This document shows, piece after piece, positions 46,366 through 57,106 of a DNA stretch of 64,000 bases. Position 1 is the stretch's first letter; every line of letters begins with the position of its first letter. The DNA is from Spirochaetota bacterium (lineage in GTDB: Bacteria > Spirochaetota > UBA12135 > COTS27 > JAFLEE01). The stretch covers positions 1 to 64,000 of the forward strand of contig JAFLEE010000011.1 in the NCBI GenBank assembly GCA_017302015.1. Reading direction: 5' to 3'. The translations under genes were made by a program, and so were the position numbers. The notes beneath the pieces are model-generated. The model had not been told where the DNA came from and searched no databases. It saw nothing but the letters and a program-made list of their open reading frames with translations.

Positions 46366-47648
46366 ACTTGATCAGGGACGCCGCCGATGGCGCCCACCGG
46401 GCCCTTTGGCAGCGCTATTTCCCCCAAAACCGAGGGGTTCTCGTCGACTATGCCGGTGAGCAGGGCGAACTGGTATTGCCCAGCCCCGAAGACCACCATC
46501 TGGGGCGGCCCAACGCCCTTGGCTGGTGGTCGGCTGCCGAAAATGGGCCCTTTTTCACGGGGCTTTACCTTCACGGGCTCATGGATCGGGTTGAGAACGA
46601 AGGTGGCCACGACCTTCTTCAAAAAGCGCACCGTCTGGCCCAAGGTCTGGAAACTCTGGCCCTTCCCGGGGGATTTATCGCCCGTGGTTTAGGGGAAGAT
46701 GGGAAGAGCCATTATCCGGCCAGTTCCAGCGACCAGACCTATCCGTGGTTTCTGGGGTTGTGGCGCTACGCTTCCAGTTCCCGAGTACCCGAAGAAGACC
46801 GGGAGCGGGTCAAGAACCTGTGGTTTCGCCAGGCGGAGGCCCTCAGGAAAAAGTCCTGGCGGCTTCATGGCGACCCGATTTCCTTCGGTCACTTCGGAGA
46901 TCTGAGCGGCGAGCCCATGGCCGAGAAGGGCGAGGCCCGGGGGGAAGAGCCGGCCTTCGACGCCGTGGCGCGACTTCTATTTATCCACAAGGCCGCCGGC
47001 CGACTTTCGGGCGATCCCCGTTGGGAACGGGAATATCGAAAACTTCTGCTGGAAATAAATGCCGAAACCGGCTTAACCCGCCTCGACGTTCTGGAAAAGG
47101 GCGCTTCGTATGTGGAGCCCGGGGCCAATCCACGCTATCCGGTGAGCACCAATCTCTGGACTTCGGCCAGCTCCCAGGGGGCCCTCGAGGCCCTGGCAAT
47201 CCTTGAAGAAGACCCGTCCACGCGGGCCTGTTTTAAAAGGGGGCTTCGAAAAAATGCCCAGCAGGCCCTGGCGTACCTCCCGCTATTCGAAAACTACAGG
47301 GCCGACCATGGCCTGACCTTCACGTCTGATTGGCGGCCCCTGAATGATTTGTGGTACCCCCAGCACAATGCCGCCGAGGCCGTTGCCGTGGCCACCCGCC
47401 AGTACGGCCCCTGGCATCAAACCCTCTGCCCGGGCAAGCACTATGAAAACCGCTTCGTGCGTGACCCCCTTTTCGCCGCCTGGGTCCTGGCCCGAAGCGG
47501 CGAGGGCGACCTCGTGGGCCCCAGCCGACCGACCCTGGAAAAAATGCTCCGTCACTTCCCGTACCCCCGCCTGTTTGGGTGCGCCTTTTTCATGGCCGAA
47601 AACCTGGCGGCGGCCCTCATGGCCCCCTGTGGAAAGCCATCGCCCTGA
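46362..47648 (+). CDS. Protein of unknown function, paralogue B, probable (alpha/alpha)6-barrel enzyme
   Basis: The protein has 428 residues and no signal peptide, so it is probably cytoplasmic, unlike paralogue A. It carries the shared block VLVDYAGEQGELVLPSPEDH followed by HLGRPNALGWWSAAENGPFF and TGLYLHGL, then GGFIARGL, SSSDQTYPWFLGLWRY and HYENRFVRDPLFAAWV. The same motifs in the same order as paralogue A show common ancestry by duplication. The ATG overlaps the TIM-barrel stop. Neither family nor reaction is known; an extracellular/cytoplasmic division of labour on one glycan is a possibility. Confidence 0.6.
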   Translation: MNLIRDAADGAHRALWQRYFPQNRGVLVDYAGEQGELVLPSPEDHHLGRPNALGWWSAAENGPFFTGLYLHGLMDRVENEGGHDLLQKAHRLAQGLETLALPGGFIARGLGEDGKSHYPASSSDQTYPWFLGLWRYASSSRVPEEDRERVKNLWFRQAEALRKKSWRLHGDPISFGHFGDLSGEPMAEKGEARGEEPAFDAVARLLFIHKAAGRLSGDPRWEREYRKLLLEINAETGLTRLDVLEKGASYVEPGANPRYPVSTNLWTSASSQGALEALAILEEDPSTRACFKRGLRKNAQQALAYLPLFENYRADHGLTFTSDWRPLNDLWYPQHNAAEAVAVATRQYGPWHQTLCPGKHYENRFVRDPLFAAWVLARSGEGDLVGPSRPTLEKMLRHFPYPRLFGCAFFMAENLAAALMAPCGKPSP

Positions 47649-47785
47649 AACCACTTGAAAGCCCGGCAACGCGCGCTGCGATCAAGCGCTGCGAGGCGCC
47701 CTGATTCCCCGATCCCTTTCATCCGAGGCTTCAGCAGATCGGCCCGTCCACTCCGCCCGATCTCCCCACCGATGATTCTGCCCCC

Positions 47786-48166
47786 CAGCCCATCCGCCGA
47801 TGATTTGAGAAAAAAAGCATGCGAAATTACGAAACACATGGAAATGCTAGCCACTTCAGAAATTGTGTGCCGTTTTCGAGTGAAATCTCACATGCCTCAC
47901 TCACATGAGGGCTTTTCCTCTGGCCGACATATGGTTTTCATGTTTGTAGCCAGGCGTTTCCGGACGGCTTGGGCTTTTTGGGCGCGAAATCGCGCTGGGT
48001 TAGGATTGGCTCCGTGAGCCACTTCCTGCGGCGTCAGGCCAAAGTGAGCGGTATGCGGGCGCAGGTTGCGTGGCACCAATCCGATCAGGTTGAGGTAGGA
48101 ATGGTCCGTTTGACCTCCGCAGGGACAATCCCTGTGGCAGCAAAGACCTTCAAAACCGGGTGGTAA
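47786..48166 (-). mobile_element. IS copy 3: diverged solo 3' end with transposase C-terminus
   Basis: Begins CAGCCCATCC and contains GATGATTTGAGAAAA, matching the edges of the copies at 29189 and 36609. The minus strand reads LRPHTAHFGLTPQEVAHGAN and AVRKRLATNMKTICRPEE, corresponding to RPHTALFGNTPFEVFHGA and AVRKCLATNLKCLCRPEE of copy 2. It is more diverged and lacks the upstream catalytic part. The right boundary is approximate. Confidence 0.65.
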
Positions 48167-48406
48167 CGCTAGTAGGGACGGAGTTAGGTATTGGAACATG
48201 GAGTGATCTTCAGAAAAAGCCGGGCAAGCCTTAAAACAGCGTAATTACCTGGGTATTAACCGGGATCCGTAATTTCGGAGGTCCTCTTATAAAAGTGACT
48301 GGGAATGGGCTGGGGGGCCTAGGACAGAGGTCGGGACGGAACACTTTCGGCGGACTTATAGCCTGATTCCATCCCTTTACATAAAAGGGGTTTGGGTTGA
48401 TAATTC

Positions 48407-48448
48407 TTTGTCCCAAATATTGGGACAAATGTCCCATTATTTGGGACA
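48407..48448. promoter_or_regulatory. Two tandem palindromic operators before the HTH/nucleotidyltransferase pair
   Basis: The first palindrome has 10-base arms TTTGTCCCAA / TTGGGACAAA (48407-48416 and 48420-48429) around ATA. The second has 7-base arms TGTCCCA / TGGGACA (48430-48436 and 48442-48448) around a 5-base spacer. They lie end to end, 11 bases before the ATG at 48460. This is the position expected for autoregulation by the HTH protein encoded next. Confidence 0.8.
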
Positions 48449-48459
48449 AAGAGAGCCCT

Positions 48460-48957
48460 ATGAAACCGTTGGATATTCTGGTGCTGCTCAAAATCTTTTT
48501 CTGGCCACACGGAAGATGGACCATCCGCGAAATCGCAACTTCCATCAACATCGGGAAAACCAACGTCGATAGAGCCTTGAAAAGGATGGCGGTAGTGCGT
48601 CTCTATGACCCTGCAAGTCGCAATGTTCTAGTGAAAAATCTAGAAGAGTTTATCCTGCATGGCTTGCCTTATGTGTTCCCCGCTAAAAACGGTAAGATGT
48701 GTACCGGAATTGTCACAGCGTGGTCGGCATCACCGCTCAAAGAGAAGATAGCCGCCGAGGAAAATGTGGTTTGGCCTTTCGTCAAAGGAAAGGCCAGAGG
48801 AAGGGCATTAATTCCGCTTTGTCCGGCAGTTCCAAAGGCTGCCCTAGATGATTTCAAACTCTATGAAATGTTTTCCCTGATTGACGCATACCGGGCAGGG
48901 AAAATAAGAGATAGAGAAATAGCGCGGGAAGAAATCAGCAAGAGACTTGGGAACTGA
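48460..48957 (+). CDS. Winged-helix protein, probable antitoxin/autorepressor partner
   Basis: This 165-residue protein starts MKPLDILVLLKIFFWPHGRW. It has a winged helix-turn-helix at about 1-60 (TIREIATSINIGKTNVDRAL) and a C-terminal region without a recognised domain. The longer frame upstream would translate the operator and is not credible. It lies 4 bp before the nucleotidyltransferase gene. This HTH-then-nucleotidyltransferase order with tandem operators fits AbiE-type toxin-antitoxin or defence pairs, although it is not a standard AbiEi. Codon use is more AT-rich than in neighbours, suggesting transfer. Confidence 0.6.
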   Translation: MKPLDILVLLKIFFWPHGRWTIREIATSINIGKTNVDRALKRMAVVRLYDPASRNVLVKNLEEFILHGLPYVFPAKNGKMCTGIVTAWSASPLKEKIAAEENVVWPFVKGKARGRALIPLCPAVPKAALDDFKLYEMFSLIDAYRAGKIRDREIAREEISKRLGN

Positions 48958-48961
48958 TAAA

Positions 48962-49654
48962 ATGAACGCTAGTGTTGCCTATATGCTTGAAAAAGCAGCC
49001 TCAGTTCTCGGCCCAATGCTAAGCAAACTGGTTTTCACCGGTGGTGCAGTTGTCCCCATCTACCTCGATAAAAACCCAACGGAATTTCGACCTACTCAAG
49101 ATGTAGATTGTGTCATCGAAGTTGCGGGAAGGGCTTCTTACGGGAGACTTGAGGAGGAACTTCGGCGCCTCGGGCTTAAAAACGACATTCAATCTGGTGT
49201 CATCTGCCGATGGATTGCAGACGACATTCTCATAGATATTATGCCGACAGATAAAAACATTCTTGGCTTTACCAACTCGTGGTATAAAAAGGGATTGGAG
49301 AACGGAGTTCTTTCCCCCCTTCCATCCGGGAAGCGCATTCTTGTCTTTACCTATGAACACCTGCTCTGTTCCAAAATAGAGGCTTTCTGGTCGAGAGGAG
49401 CCGGAGACATCCTTACCAGCAAGGATATGGAAGATGTCGTAATGCTGCTCGCCTTTTCTTCAAGGGCAGATGGTCTACTGAAGACGGATAATGAAATACT
49501 GCGCCACCTTGCTGAGGAATTCAGGAAACTTCTGAGCCTAAGAAATTATCTGGAGGAAATCGGCGGCTTCTTTCTTCCGGACAAAAAGAGCCAAGCCAAA
49601 GTCAGGGAAGTCGCGGAACTGATGAATAACACGATCGTGCTGGGGAAACAATGA
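48962..49654 (+). CDS. Nucleotidyltransferase, AbiEii/MNT-like
   Basis: The 230-residue protein has a DNA polymerase beta-type nucleotidyltransferase fold: TGGAV at 26-30, catalytic D47 and D49 in TQDVDCVIEV, a third acidic position D92 in ILIDIMP, then LCSKIEAFWSRGAG and SKDMEDV as in AbiEii-like proteins. Relatives act as toxins that add nucleotides to tRNA, or as self-modifying enzymes. All catalytic positions are present. It is the second gene of a two-gene operon after the HTH protein and close to a tRNA fragment that marks an integration point. Confidence 0.75.
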   Translation: MNASVAYMLEKAASVLGPMLSKLVFTGGAVVPIYLDKNPTEFRPTQDVDCVIEVAGRASYGRLEEELRRLGLKNDIQSGVICRWIADDILIDIMPTDKNILGFTNSWYKKGLENGVLSPLPSGKRILVFTYEHLLCSKIEAFWSRGAGDILTSKDMEDVVMLLAFSSRADGLLKTDNEILRHLAEEFRKLLSLRNYLEEIGGFFLPDKKSQAKVREVAELMNNTIVLGKQ

Positions 49655-49984
49655 AAAAATGTTAATGGCAATTTCCATCGACTATTGTCCATCATTCACT
49701 TCGGCAGGGTCATGGCTTGGGTGGAACTGACCAGAAACTACTCGCTTCGAAAATGTCCGTGCACTACCCGAGAAACTGTTTCAGCACATCGGATCTCGAA
49801 TTCGGCGGGCGCATGACTTTGCAACGTCATCCGCCACCGTTGCAACCTGGTTGCAAACTTAAATTGAAATCATGGCAAGCGACCGCAAATGATGGAACGT
49901 GTGACGGGGTAGATTTGTATAGAAGAATCAACTGATGGGAAGTGATGAAACCCGTCCATAACCGATGCTCTCCATGCCCTCCTT
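49655..49984. other. Intergenic region with repeated TTGCAA motifs
   Basis: No gene. TTGCAA occurs at 49819, 49840 and 49851; the last two form a 17-base palindrome (TTGCAACC-T-GGTTGCAA, 49840-49856). Three further copies lie at 50111, 50194 and 50228. They may be protein-binding sites of the integrated element. Confidence 0.4.
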
Positions 49985-50028
49985 CCTTCACACGGTAGGG
50001 GTCACAGGTTCGAGCCCTGTAGCGCCCA
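49985..50028 (+). pseudogene. 3' fragment of a tRNA gene (attachment-site scar)
   Basis: The sequence has a complete T arm (ACAGG, loop TTCGAGC, CCTGT at 50004-50020), the 3' acceptor strand GCGCCCA (50022-50028) and the anticodon region TTCACAC-GGTAG. No matching 5' acceptor (TGGGCGC) or D arm lies at the right distance upstream. The 3' half therefore survives without its 5' half, as left by integration into a tRNA. If the loop is read as TTCACAC, the anticodon would be CAC (valine), but that is tentative. Confidence 0.65.
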
Positions 50029-50031
50029 ATG

Positions 50032-50059
50032 AAAAACCCCGGTAATTACCGGGGTTTTT
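50032..50059 (+). terminator. Strong rho-independent terminator
   Basis: A perfect inverted repeat, AAAAACCCCGGTAA / TTACCGGGGTTTTT, directly follows the tRNA fragment. It has a GC core and a T tail and works on either strand. Such hairpins commonly end tRNA transcripts, so it probably came with the original tRNA gene. Confidence 0.85.
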
Positions 50060-50477
50060 GCTTATTGGATAAAGAAGGACAAGATGGCGGGATTCGCCGT
50101 TGTAATGATATTGCAAACTTTTCTCAAAAATCGGTAGTGCTTAGGGTAGGGGTCGTTTTGGGTTACCTAAACTGAATTTCGTTCGACTTCACGTTGCAAA
50201 GGCATTTCGCAAGATAAATACCGGTGTTTGCAACGAGTCGCCAACACGGAATCTTCCGAATGGTGCGACCCTCTTTGGTTTTTAGGTGGGGCCAGAAATT
50301 TGGGACGAATGCAGAGTGGGATGAGATTGAAATGTTTGGGAAGTGGAAACAACCTCTGCCATCAACTTCGTCGATGAATGTGAAATCACTTTACGTGGTG
50401 GAGAAGGAGTAACTTGGCGAATCATGGAACGAATGAGTGGATAATGGTTCCAGCGTTCCAGGATGATAGGATTCGCC
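50060..50477. other. Intergenic region without a supported gene
   Basis: About 400 bp, AT-rich, with no frame of coding character. It contains three of the six TTGCAA motifs. It presumably holds the promoter of the methyltransferase gene; an AGGAT site precedes the chosen ATG. Confidence 0.4.
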
Positions 50478-51224
50478 ATGGATATCCCGCGAATATTTAC
50501 CATCACTGAAAGCGCCCACCGCATCCACAATCCGATCACGCCCGAAAAACTCGCCACGCTAGGGATTGCGCTGCGTCTGGAACCGGGGACGAGGGTTATT
50601 GACCTCGGCAGCGGCTCGGGGGAAATGCTCTGTACTTGGGCGCGCGACCATGGGATCGTCGGCACCGGTGTCGACCTGAGCCAATTATTCACCGAGCAGG
50701 CGAAACATCGCGCGGTCGCGCTGGGCGTCGCGGACCAGGTGAAGTTTATTCACGGCGATGCGGCCGGCTACCTCTCTGACGAGAAGGTCGGTTTGGCCGC
50801 CTGCCTCGGCGCCACTTGGATCGGCGGGGGAGTCGCCGGCACCATCGAACTACTTGCGAAGAGTCTCAGCGCAGGGGGGATCCTCCTCGTTGGCGAACCT
50901 TACTGGCGAAGGTTGCCGCCGTCTGAAGAGGTTGCCAAGAGGTGCGAGGCCCAGTCGATCTCGGACTTTCTCGTGCTTCCGGAACTTATCGCGTCTTTCG
51001 GTCGCCTCGGTTACGACCTCGTGGAAATGGTCTTGGCGGACCAGGATGGCTGGGATCGGTACGAGGCGGCCAAATGGCTTACCATGAAGAAATGGCTGGA
51101 AAGCAATCCAGGGGACGATTTCGGCAAGGAGGTCCGGGCCCTGCTGAGTTCGGAACCCGAGAGGCATGCGACCTATACGCGGGAGTACCTGGGTTGGGGG
51201 GTGTTCGCGCTGATGGCTCGGTGA
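50478..51224 (+). CDS. Class I SAM-dependent methyltransferase
   Basis: This 248-residue protein starts MDIPRIFTITESAHRIHNPI. Motif I is VIDLGSGSGEM (about 40-50), followed by GTGVDLSQLFT and FIHGDAAGY. The C-terminal DQDGWDRYEAAKWLTMKKWL is conserved in a small-molecule methyltransferase subgroup often found next to housekeeping genes. Substrate unknown. The ATG at 50478 has a better ribosome site than the one 15 bases earlier. Confidence 0.82.
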   Translation: MDIPRIFTITESAHRIHNPITPEKLATLGIALRLEPGTRVIDLGSGSGEMLCTWARDHGIVGTGVDLSQLFTEQAKHRAVALGVADQVKFIHGDAAGYLSDEKVGLAACLGATWIGGGVAGTIELLAKSLSAGGILLVGEPYWRRLPPSEEVAKRCEAQSISDFLVLPELIASFGRLGYDLVEMVLADQDGWDRYEAAKWLTMKKWLESNPGDDFGKEVRALLSSEPERHATYTREYLGWGVFALMAR

Positions 51225-51468
51225 GGGGCGATGTAGGGCATTTGCGCGTCCGTTTGGTCTGCGACGGCGACCAGGAGCCGTGGAAAATGGATCATGGAAC
51301 AACGGTCCTTTTGCGTCCCGCGGCGGGCTCCCGCCACTTCGGGGATGTTCCACGCCCGGAAGAAACGATGTCGTTTCCCGGTCTTGGGCGCGCCCCCCTC
51401 CCCTGTGCGGGGACACGACAAACGGGCGTCGTCTTGGCCCTGCGTTTCCGTCCGTCCATCGCCCCGCC

Positions 51469-53802
51469 CTATTGGGCGAAGAACAGCATCCGCCGACTCG
51501 TTTGGGTCTTGGAACGATCCAACCCGGGCTTCAAATATTGGAACTCGAGGACCCAGGTGCCGGAGGTCAGTTTCAACTTGAGGTCGCTGCTGGCCACTTG
51601 GATGAAGGGGAAGGCGGGACCCACGCTGCCGTCGAAGAGTTGGACTTTTCGCCCGCCTGAAATCGGCGTGGCCGACACGATGACGCGCAGGGTGGCGTTA
51701 CTGGCCGAGGGGACAGAAAGGGAGAGATAGGGCGCGAGGGAGGGGAAATAGGCCACGGCATCGGCCCGGCTGGAGGCGTTGCTATTCGTCGCGAGCCCGA
51801 GGTTCTCCGGCACCGGCAGGATCCAAATGACGGTGAGATCGGTCGCCGGCATCGTGATATTGGTGGTGAGAAACGGAAGCCCGAAGGTGATCGGGGCGAA
51901 ATTGGTTAGGCCATAGGTGACCCCGGAATACAGGTTGGCCCAAGAAGCTTCCCCGGCGCTATTATTGGTGCGTACCCCCGATCCGTAGAGCCCGGGACCG
52001 CCGAGGCGCTCTCCCGCGAGAAGGACGCCCGAGGGCGTGATGGACCGCACGGTGAGAGTCGTCGCCGCCACGAGGGTGAAGGCGTAGGTGGCGGTGGTGA
52101 CGCCTTGGCCGGCGGCATTGGTGACGATGAGGTAGGCCGAGTAGCTGCCCAAGCTGAGCGACGGCGACGCGTGCCAATCGCGGGCGCTATCGGCGATGAC
52201 GGGCGCCCGGTAGGCTTCCGTGCCCCCGGCGGTGTTCACCACGAGGATGGCGGTGGCGATGCCGAGCGGGGAGACGTGGTAGCCCCGGATCGTCAGGGGA
52301 GAGACCATGAGGGTGGAGACGTTGGTGATGTCCGCGTAGAGGTTGCTGACCACCAGGGCCGAGGCGCCATCGGCCCCGTTGTAGAGGCTCGAGTTCGTGG
52401 CGGCCACCACGCTCGAATATTCGGTCGCGGACCAATTCGAACTGCGCGCGATGGCGGAGAGGCGGTATTCGTCGAAATACATCCTCGGAGACCCCTTCTG
52501 GGAAGTGTAGGTCGCCGGGAGGTACTCGTAAGTCGTGCCGGCCAGGGTGAGGCCCTGGAATCGGGGGCCGGATTCGTTCTGGGTGAACGGGCTATTGAGG
52601 TTGGAGGCGAGGGTGGCCCCGTTGCGCAGGAACCGCATCGAGACGTTGGTCGTCGAGCCGCTGGCCCAGATGTTCACGGTCTGGTCGAACTTGAACCAAT
52701 TCCGGTAATAGCCCACGGGCCCCAGATTGGTATTGACGACCGGATAGGAGGGAGCGGTCACCCCCCACCCGCGGTAATAGTGGCCAATGACGCCGTTGGT
52801 CTGGTAGATCCACGCGCTGCCGTAACCGTCCGAATCGGGTTCGGAATAGCCGCGCCGCACGCCCCAGAGGCACGAGCAGGTATTCGCGTTGGTGCTCGGC
52901 GCGTAATTCGTGTATCGGTTATTATTCCCCGCGTAAAAGACGTTATTGTAGAAGTTGGACGGGTAATCGTCGAATCGCACCCACATGGAGTGGGTGAGGT
53001 TCCCGCCGCCGTTGGCGTTGGTATTATAGAGGCGGTCGGCCGCCGCGTTCCCCCCGAATGCGTTGGTGAAGGCGTAGATTCGAAGCCCGTACATCCCCTG
53101 GTACCCGGCCCCCATCTGGGCCGTATAGAGCATGTTCGTCGAAAAATAGCCGCCCCATCCGGTGTTATTGAAGCCCTGCATGCTATTGCCCATGCCGACA
53201 CCGATCCCCGACTTGTTCGAGAAGATATTGGTCCCGGCCATCGTCACGTCGCACCTGAACGCGCTCGCGTCTTTCGGTAGGCCGGTATTCTCGTTGAGGT
53301 GGAGGACGACCAGGTAATTGGTATCCCAGGTGTTGGTTCGGACCAAATTGGTGTTGAGCGAGGTGTAACTGGCCGTCAGGGACCGGGTAGTATTCGACCC
53401 GTCGAACGAGAGGTTCGCGTCGGTGTTTTTCCAATAGAGGTAGAAGGCGGTGTTATTGGAGAGGGTCGGTACGCAGACCCACGCTTGGAGGGTGGCCTTG
53501 CCGCCGCCATCCACCCCGAAGAACTCGACGTCATGGAAAAACTGCTTCCCGTCGATCCCGGCGAAGGTGATATCGCCCCCGTCTGATTTGATCACGTCGA
53601 GCCAAGCGGCGTTGGTGATCGCCACGAGCACGGGGAAATCGTTTAGCGGACTGGTGGGGTCCATCGGCGAGAAATTCGTCAAGAGAATCCGTTTCTGGTA
53701 CGCATTGCTCACCCAAGGATCGATGACGGCCGCGGGAAGGCTCCATCCGGAAAGGAAGGCCATCACTGAAAATAAAAACGTTTTCATCCACGCGTGAGAC
53801 AT
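51469..53802 (-). CDS. Large secreted DUF2341/LamG-like surface protein
   Basis: This 777-residue protein has GAGG before its ATG and a signal peptide (MSHAWMKTFLFSVMAFLSGW). DUF2341 begins at NAYQKRILLTNF and includes TLQAWVCVPTLSNNTAFYLYW. A LamG-like beta sandwich follows, then Ig-like repeats and a C-terminal domain. It is unusually rich in Asn, Thr, Ser and Tyr, unlike its neighbours, as many exported adhesion or fibre proteins are. Its role is probably surface attachment or glycan binding; no enzyme motif is seen. A PhyH gene lies upstream on the same strand. Confidence 0.7.
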   Translation of the reverse strand: MSHAWMKTFLFSVMAFLSGWSLPAAVIDPWVSNAYQKRILLTNFSPMDPTSPLNDFPVLVAITNAAWLDVIKSDGGDITFAGIDGKQFFHDVEFFGVDGGGKATLQAWVCVPTLSNNTAFYLYWKNTDANLSFDGSNTTRSLTASYTSLNTNLVRTNTWDTNYLVVLHLNENTGLPKDASAFRCDVTMAGTNIFSNKSGIGVGMGNSMQGFNNTGWGGYFSTNMLYTAQMGAGYQGMYGLRIYAFTNAFGGNAAADRLYNTNANGGGNLTHSMWVRFDDYPSNFYNNVFYAGNNNRYTNYAPSTNANTCSCLWGVRRGYSEPDSDGYGSAWIYQTNGVIGHYYRGWGVTAPSYPVVNTNLGPVGYYRNWFKFDQTVNIWASGSTTNVSMRFLRNGATLASNLNSPFTQNESGPRFQGLTLAGTTYEYLPATYTSQKGSPRMYFDEYRLSAIARSSNWSATEYSSVVAATNSSLYNGADGASALVVSNLYADITNVSTLMVSPLTIRGYHVSPLGIATAILVVNTAGGTEAYRAPVIADSARDWHASPSLSLGSYSAYLIVTNAAGQGVTTATYAFTLVAATTLTVRSITPSGVLLAGERLGGPGLYGSGVRTNNSAGEASWANLYSGVTYGLTNFAPITFGLPFLTTNITMPATDLTVIWILPVPENLGLATNSNASSRADAVAYFPSLAPYLSLSVPSASNATLRVIVSATPISGGRKVQLFDGSVGPAFPFIQVASSDLKLKLTSGTWVLEFQYLKPGLDRSKTQTSRRMLFFAQ

Positions 53803-53929
53803 ACCGATTACCTCATCTATATATTTTAAACACTCCTTGCTCCTTATACAAGAGATTTCATTTTGAGGTGATCGTTTTCCATCCCTTCGAATCACCGCGG
53901 CCCGTTCGGAAAGATCCCGAAACTTCTCG

Positions 53930-54781
53930 CTAAGTATGCTTCGGTAACAAAGGAGCGCCCTCGGGAAAAACAATTTTTCGTCTCGAAGGCGTCAATCCTG
54001 CAAGGAGGGCCTCGGAGGGACGGTACGGATGCCTCCAGCGCCCCCAACTGACCCCGTAGCGGTAGACCGAAATGCGCCGTTGGCCGGGATTGCGCCGGGA
54101 TGCGGAGCCGTGCATGATGGAATCGGTGAAGATCAGGGCATCCCCCGCTTTCAAATGGACTTCGATCGCCCCCGTCACCCCCTCCGCGGAGGCCGCCTGG
54201 CCGTCTTTCATCCGGAATTTCTCGAAGTCGGGATGGGGGAAATTGGACTTATGGCTGGCGGGAACCACCATGGTGGCCCCATCGCCCGCCCCGATATCCC
54301 GGTGCGCGATGAGCACGTTCACCTGGTTGCAGTGGAATTTCCGGTCTTGGACATGGAATTTGGTCCGCATGGTGCCGGTATGGCCCCCGGAATGGATGCC
54401 GATGGCCTCCCCCTCCTCGCGGATATTGGCGAAGCATTCGTCGATGAAAAGCGGCGCGTGCTGGTAATCGAAGGTGCCCTCCCCGCCGACGAAGGTCCGC
54501 ACTTTCTCGATATAGGCGGGATGGTCGATGAGGCGTTGCCATGCCGGGCCATCCTCGTAGATCTGCTGGAGGTTGAGGCCTTCCTTCCCCCCGTAATCGT
54601 GGCCGTGGACATAACCGCTCCACTGGCCCTTCCTCAGATGTTGGAGGCGGTCGAGGCTCTCATTGGTGGCCCGCAGTTCATCGGGGGAGAGGGCCTGTCG
54701 GACGATGATGAAGCCGTTTAAGTCGAAGTGGAAAATCTCCATGTCGCTGGGGGCGATGGCGTCGGGATAATAGGGTTCCAT
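53930..54781 (-). CDS. Phytanoyl-CoA dioxygenase (PhyH) family oxygenase
   Basis: The 283-residue protein starts MEPYYPDAIAPSDMEIFHFD, with AGGAGC before the ATG. The N-terminal FDLNGFIIVRQALSPDEL is the standard PhyH opening (a gene product going forward, sensing 2-oxoglutarate/Fe(II) family). Possible iron and 2-oxoglutarate ligands are in HSGGHTGTMRTKFHVQD and MHGSASRRNPGQRRISVYRY. Such enzymes hydroxylate small molecules using Fe(II) and 2-oxoglutarate. The substrate is unknown. A longer frame upstream is without family character. Confidence 0.78.
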   Translation of the reverse strand: MEPYYPDAIAPSDMEIFHFDLNGFIIVRQALSPDELRATNESLDRLQHLRKGQWSGYVHGHDYGGKEGLNLQQIYEDGPAWQRLIDHPAYIEKVRTFVGGEGTFDYQHAPLFIDECFANIREEGEAIGIHSGGHTGTMRTKFHVQDRKFHCNQVNVLIAHRDIGAGDGATMVVPASHKSNFPHPDFEKFRMKDGQAASAEGVTGAIEVHLKAGDALIFTDSIMHGSASRRNPGQRRISVYRYGVSWGRWRHPYRPSEALLAGLTPSRRKIVFPEGAPLLPKHT

Positions 54782-55108
54782 GCTGGCTCCTTTGCCGGGT
54801 CGCTTGGTCCTTTCCCGATCGGGGGAGGGGAAGCGCCTTCGGTGTGCCAAAGAAGATGGGGCCTGGAAGGCGCGCGGGCATTGCGTGAATCGGGATCCGC
54901 CCTGCGTTTTACGATATGGGAGCCTCCCATTCCCGATTCGTGGGACCGCGGCGCGAAGGGCCGCGAGTTCCATCACCACCGAAACGACTTGGATCTGGAG
55001 GAAGCAAGTGCGCCCAGAGGCATCGATCCCCCTCCACCTTCCCCCGAAACTGCGGCGGTTTGACCATCCCCACCCCATGGGATACTTTTACCCGCAGAGC
55101 AGAAACCC
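54782..55108. other. Divergent intergenic region between PhyH and uvrB
   Basis: About 330 bp that should contain both promoters. No LexA-like (SOS) box was recognised by eye, and no gene is supported. The region has coding-like frames on both strands but no recognisable product. Confidence 0.4.
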
Positions 55109-57094
<1,986 letters not shown>

Positions 57095-57106
57095 GCCGCC
57101 TTCCCC

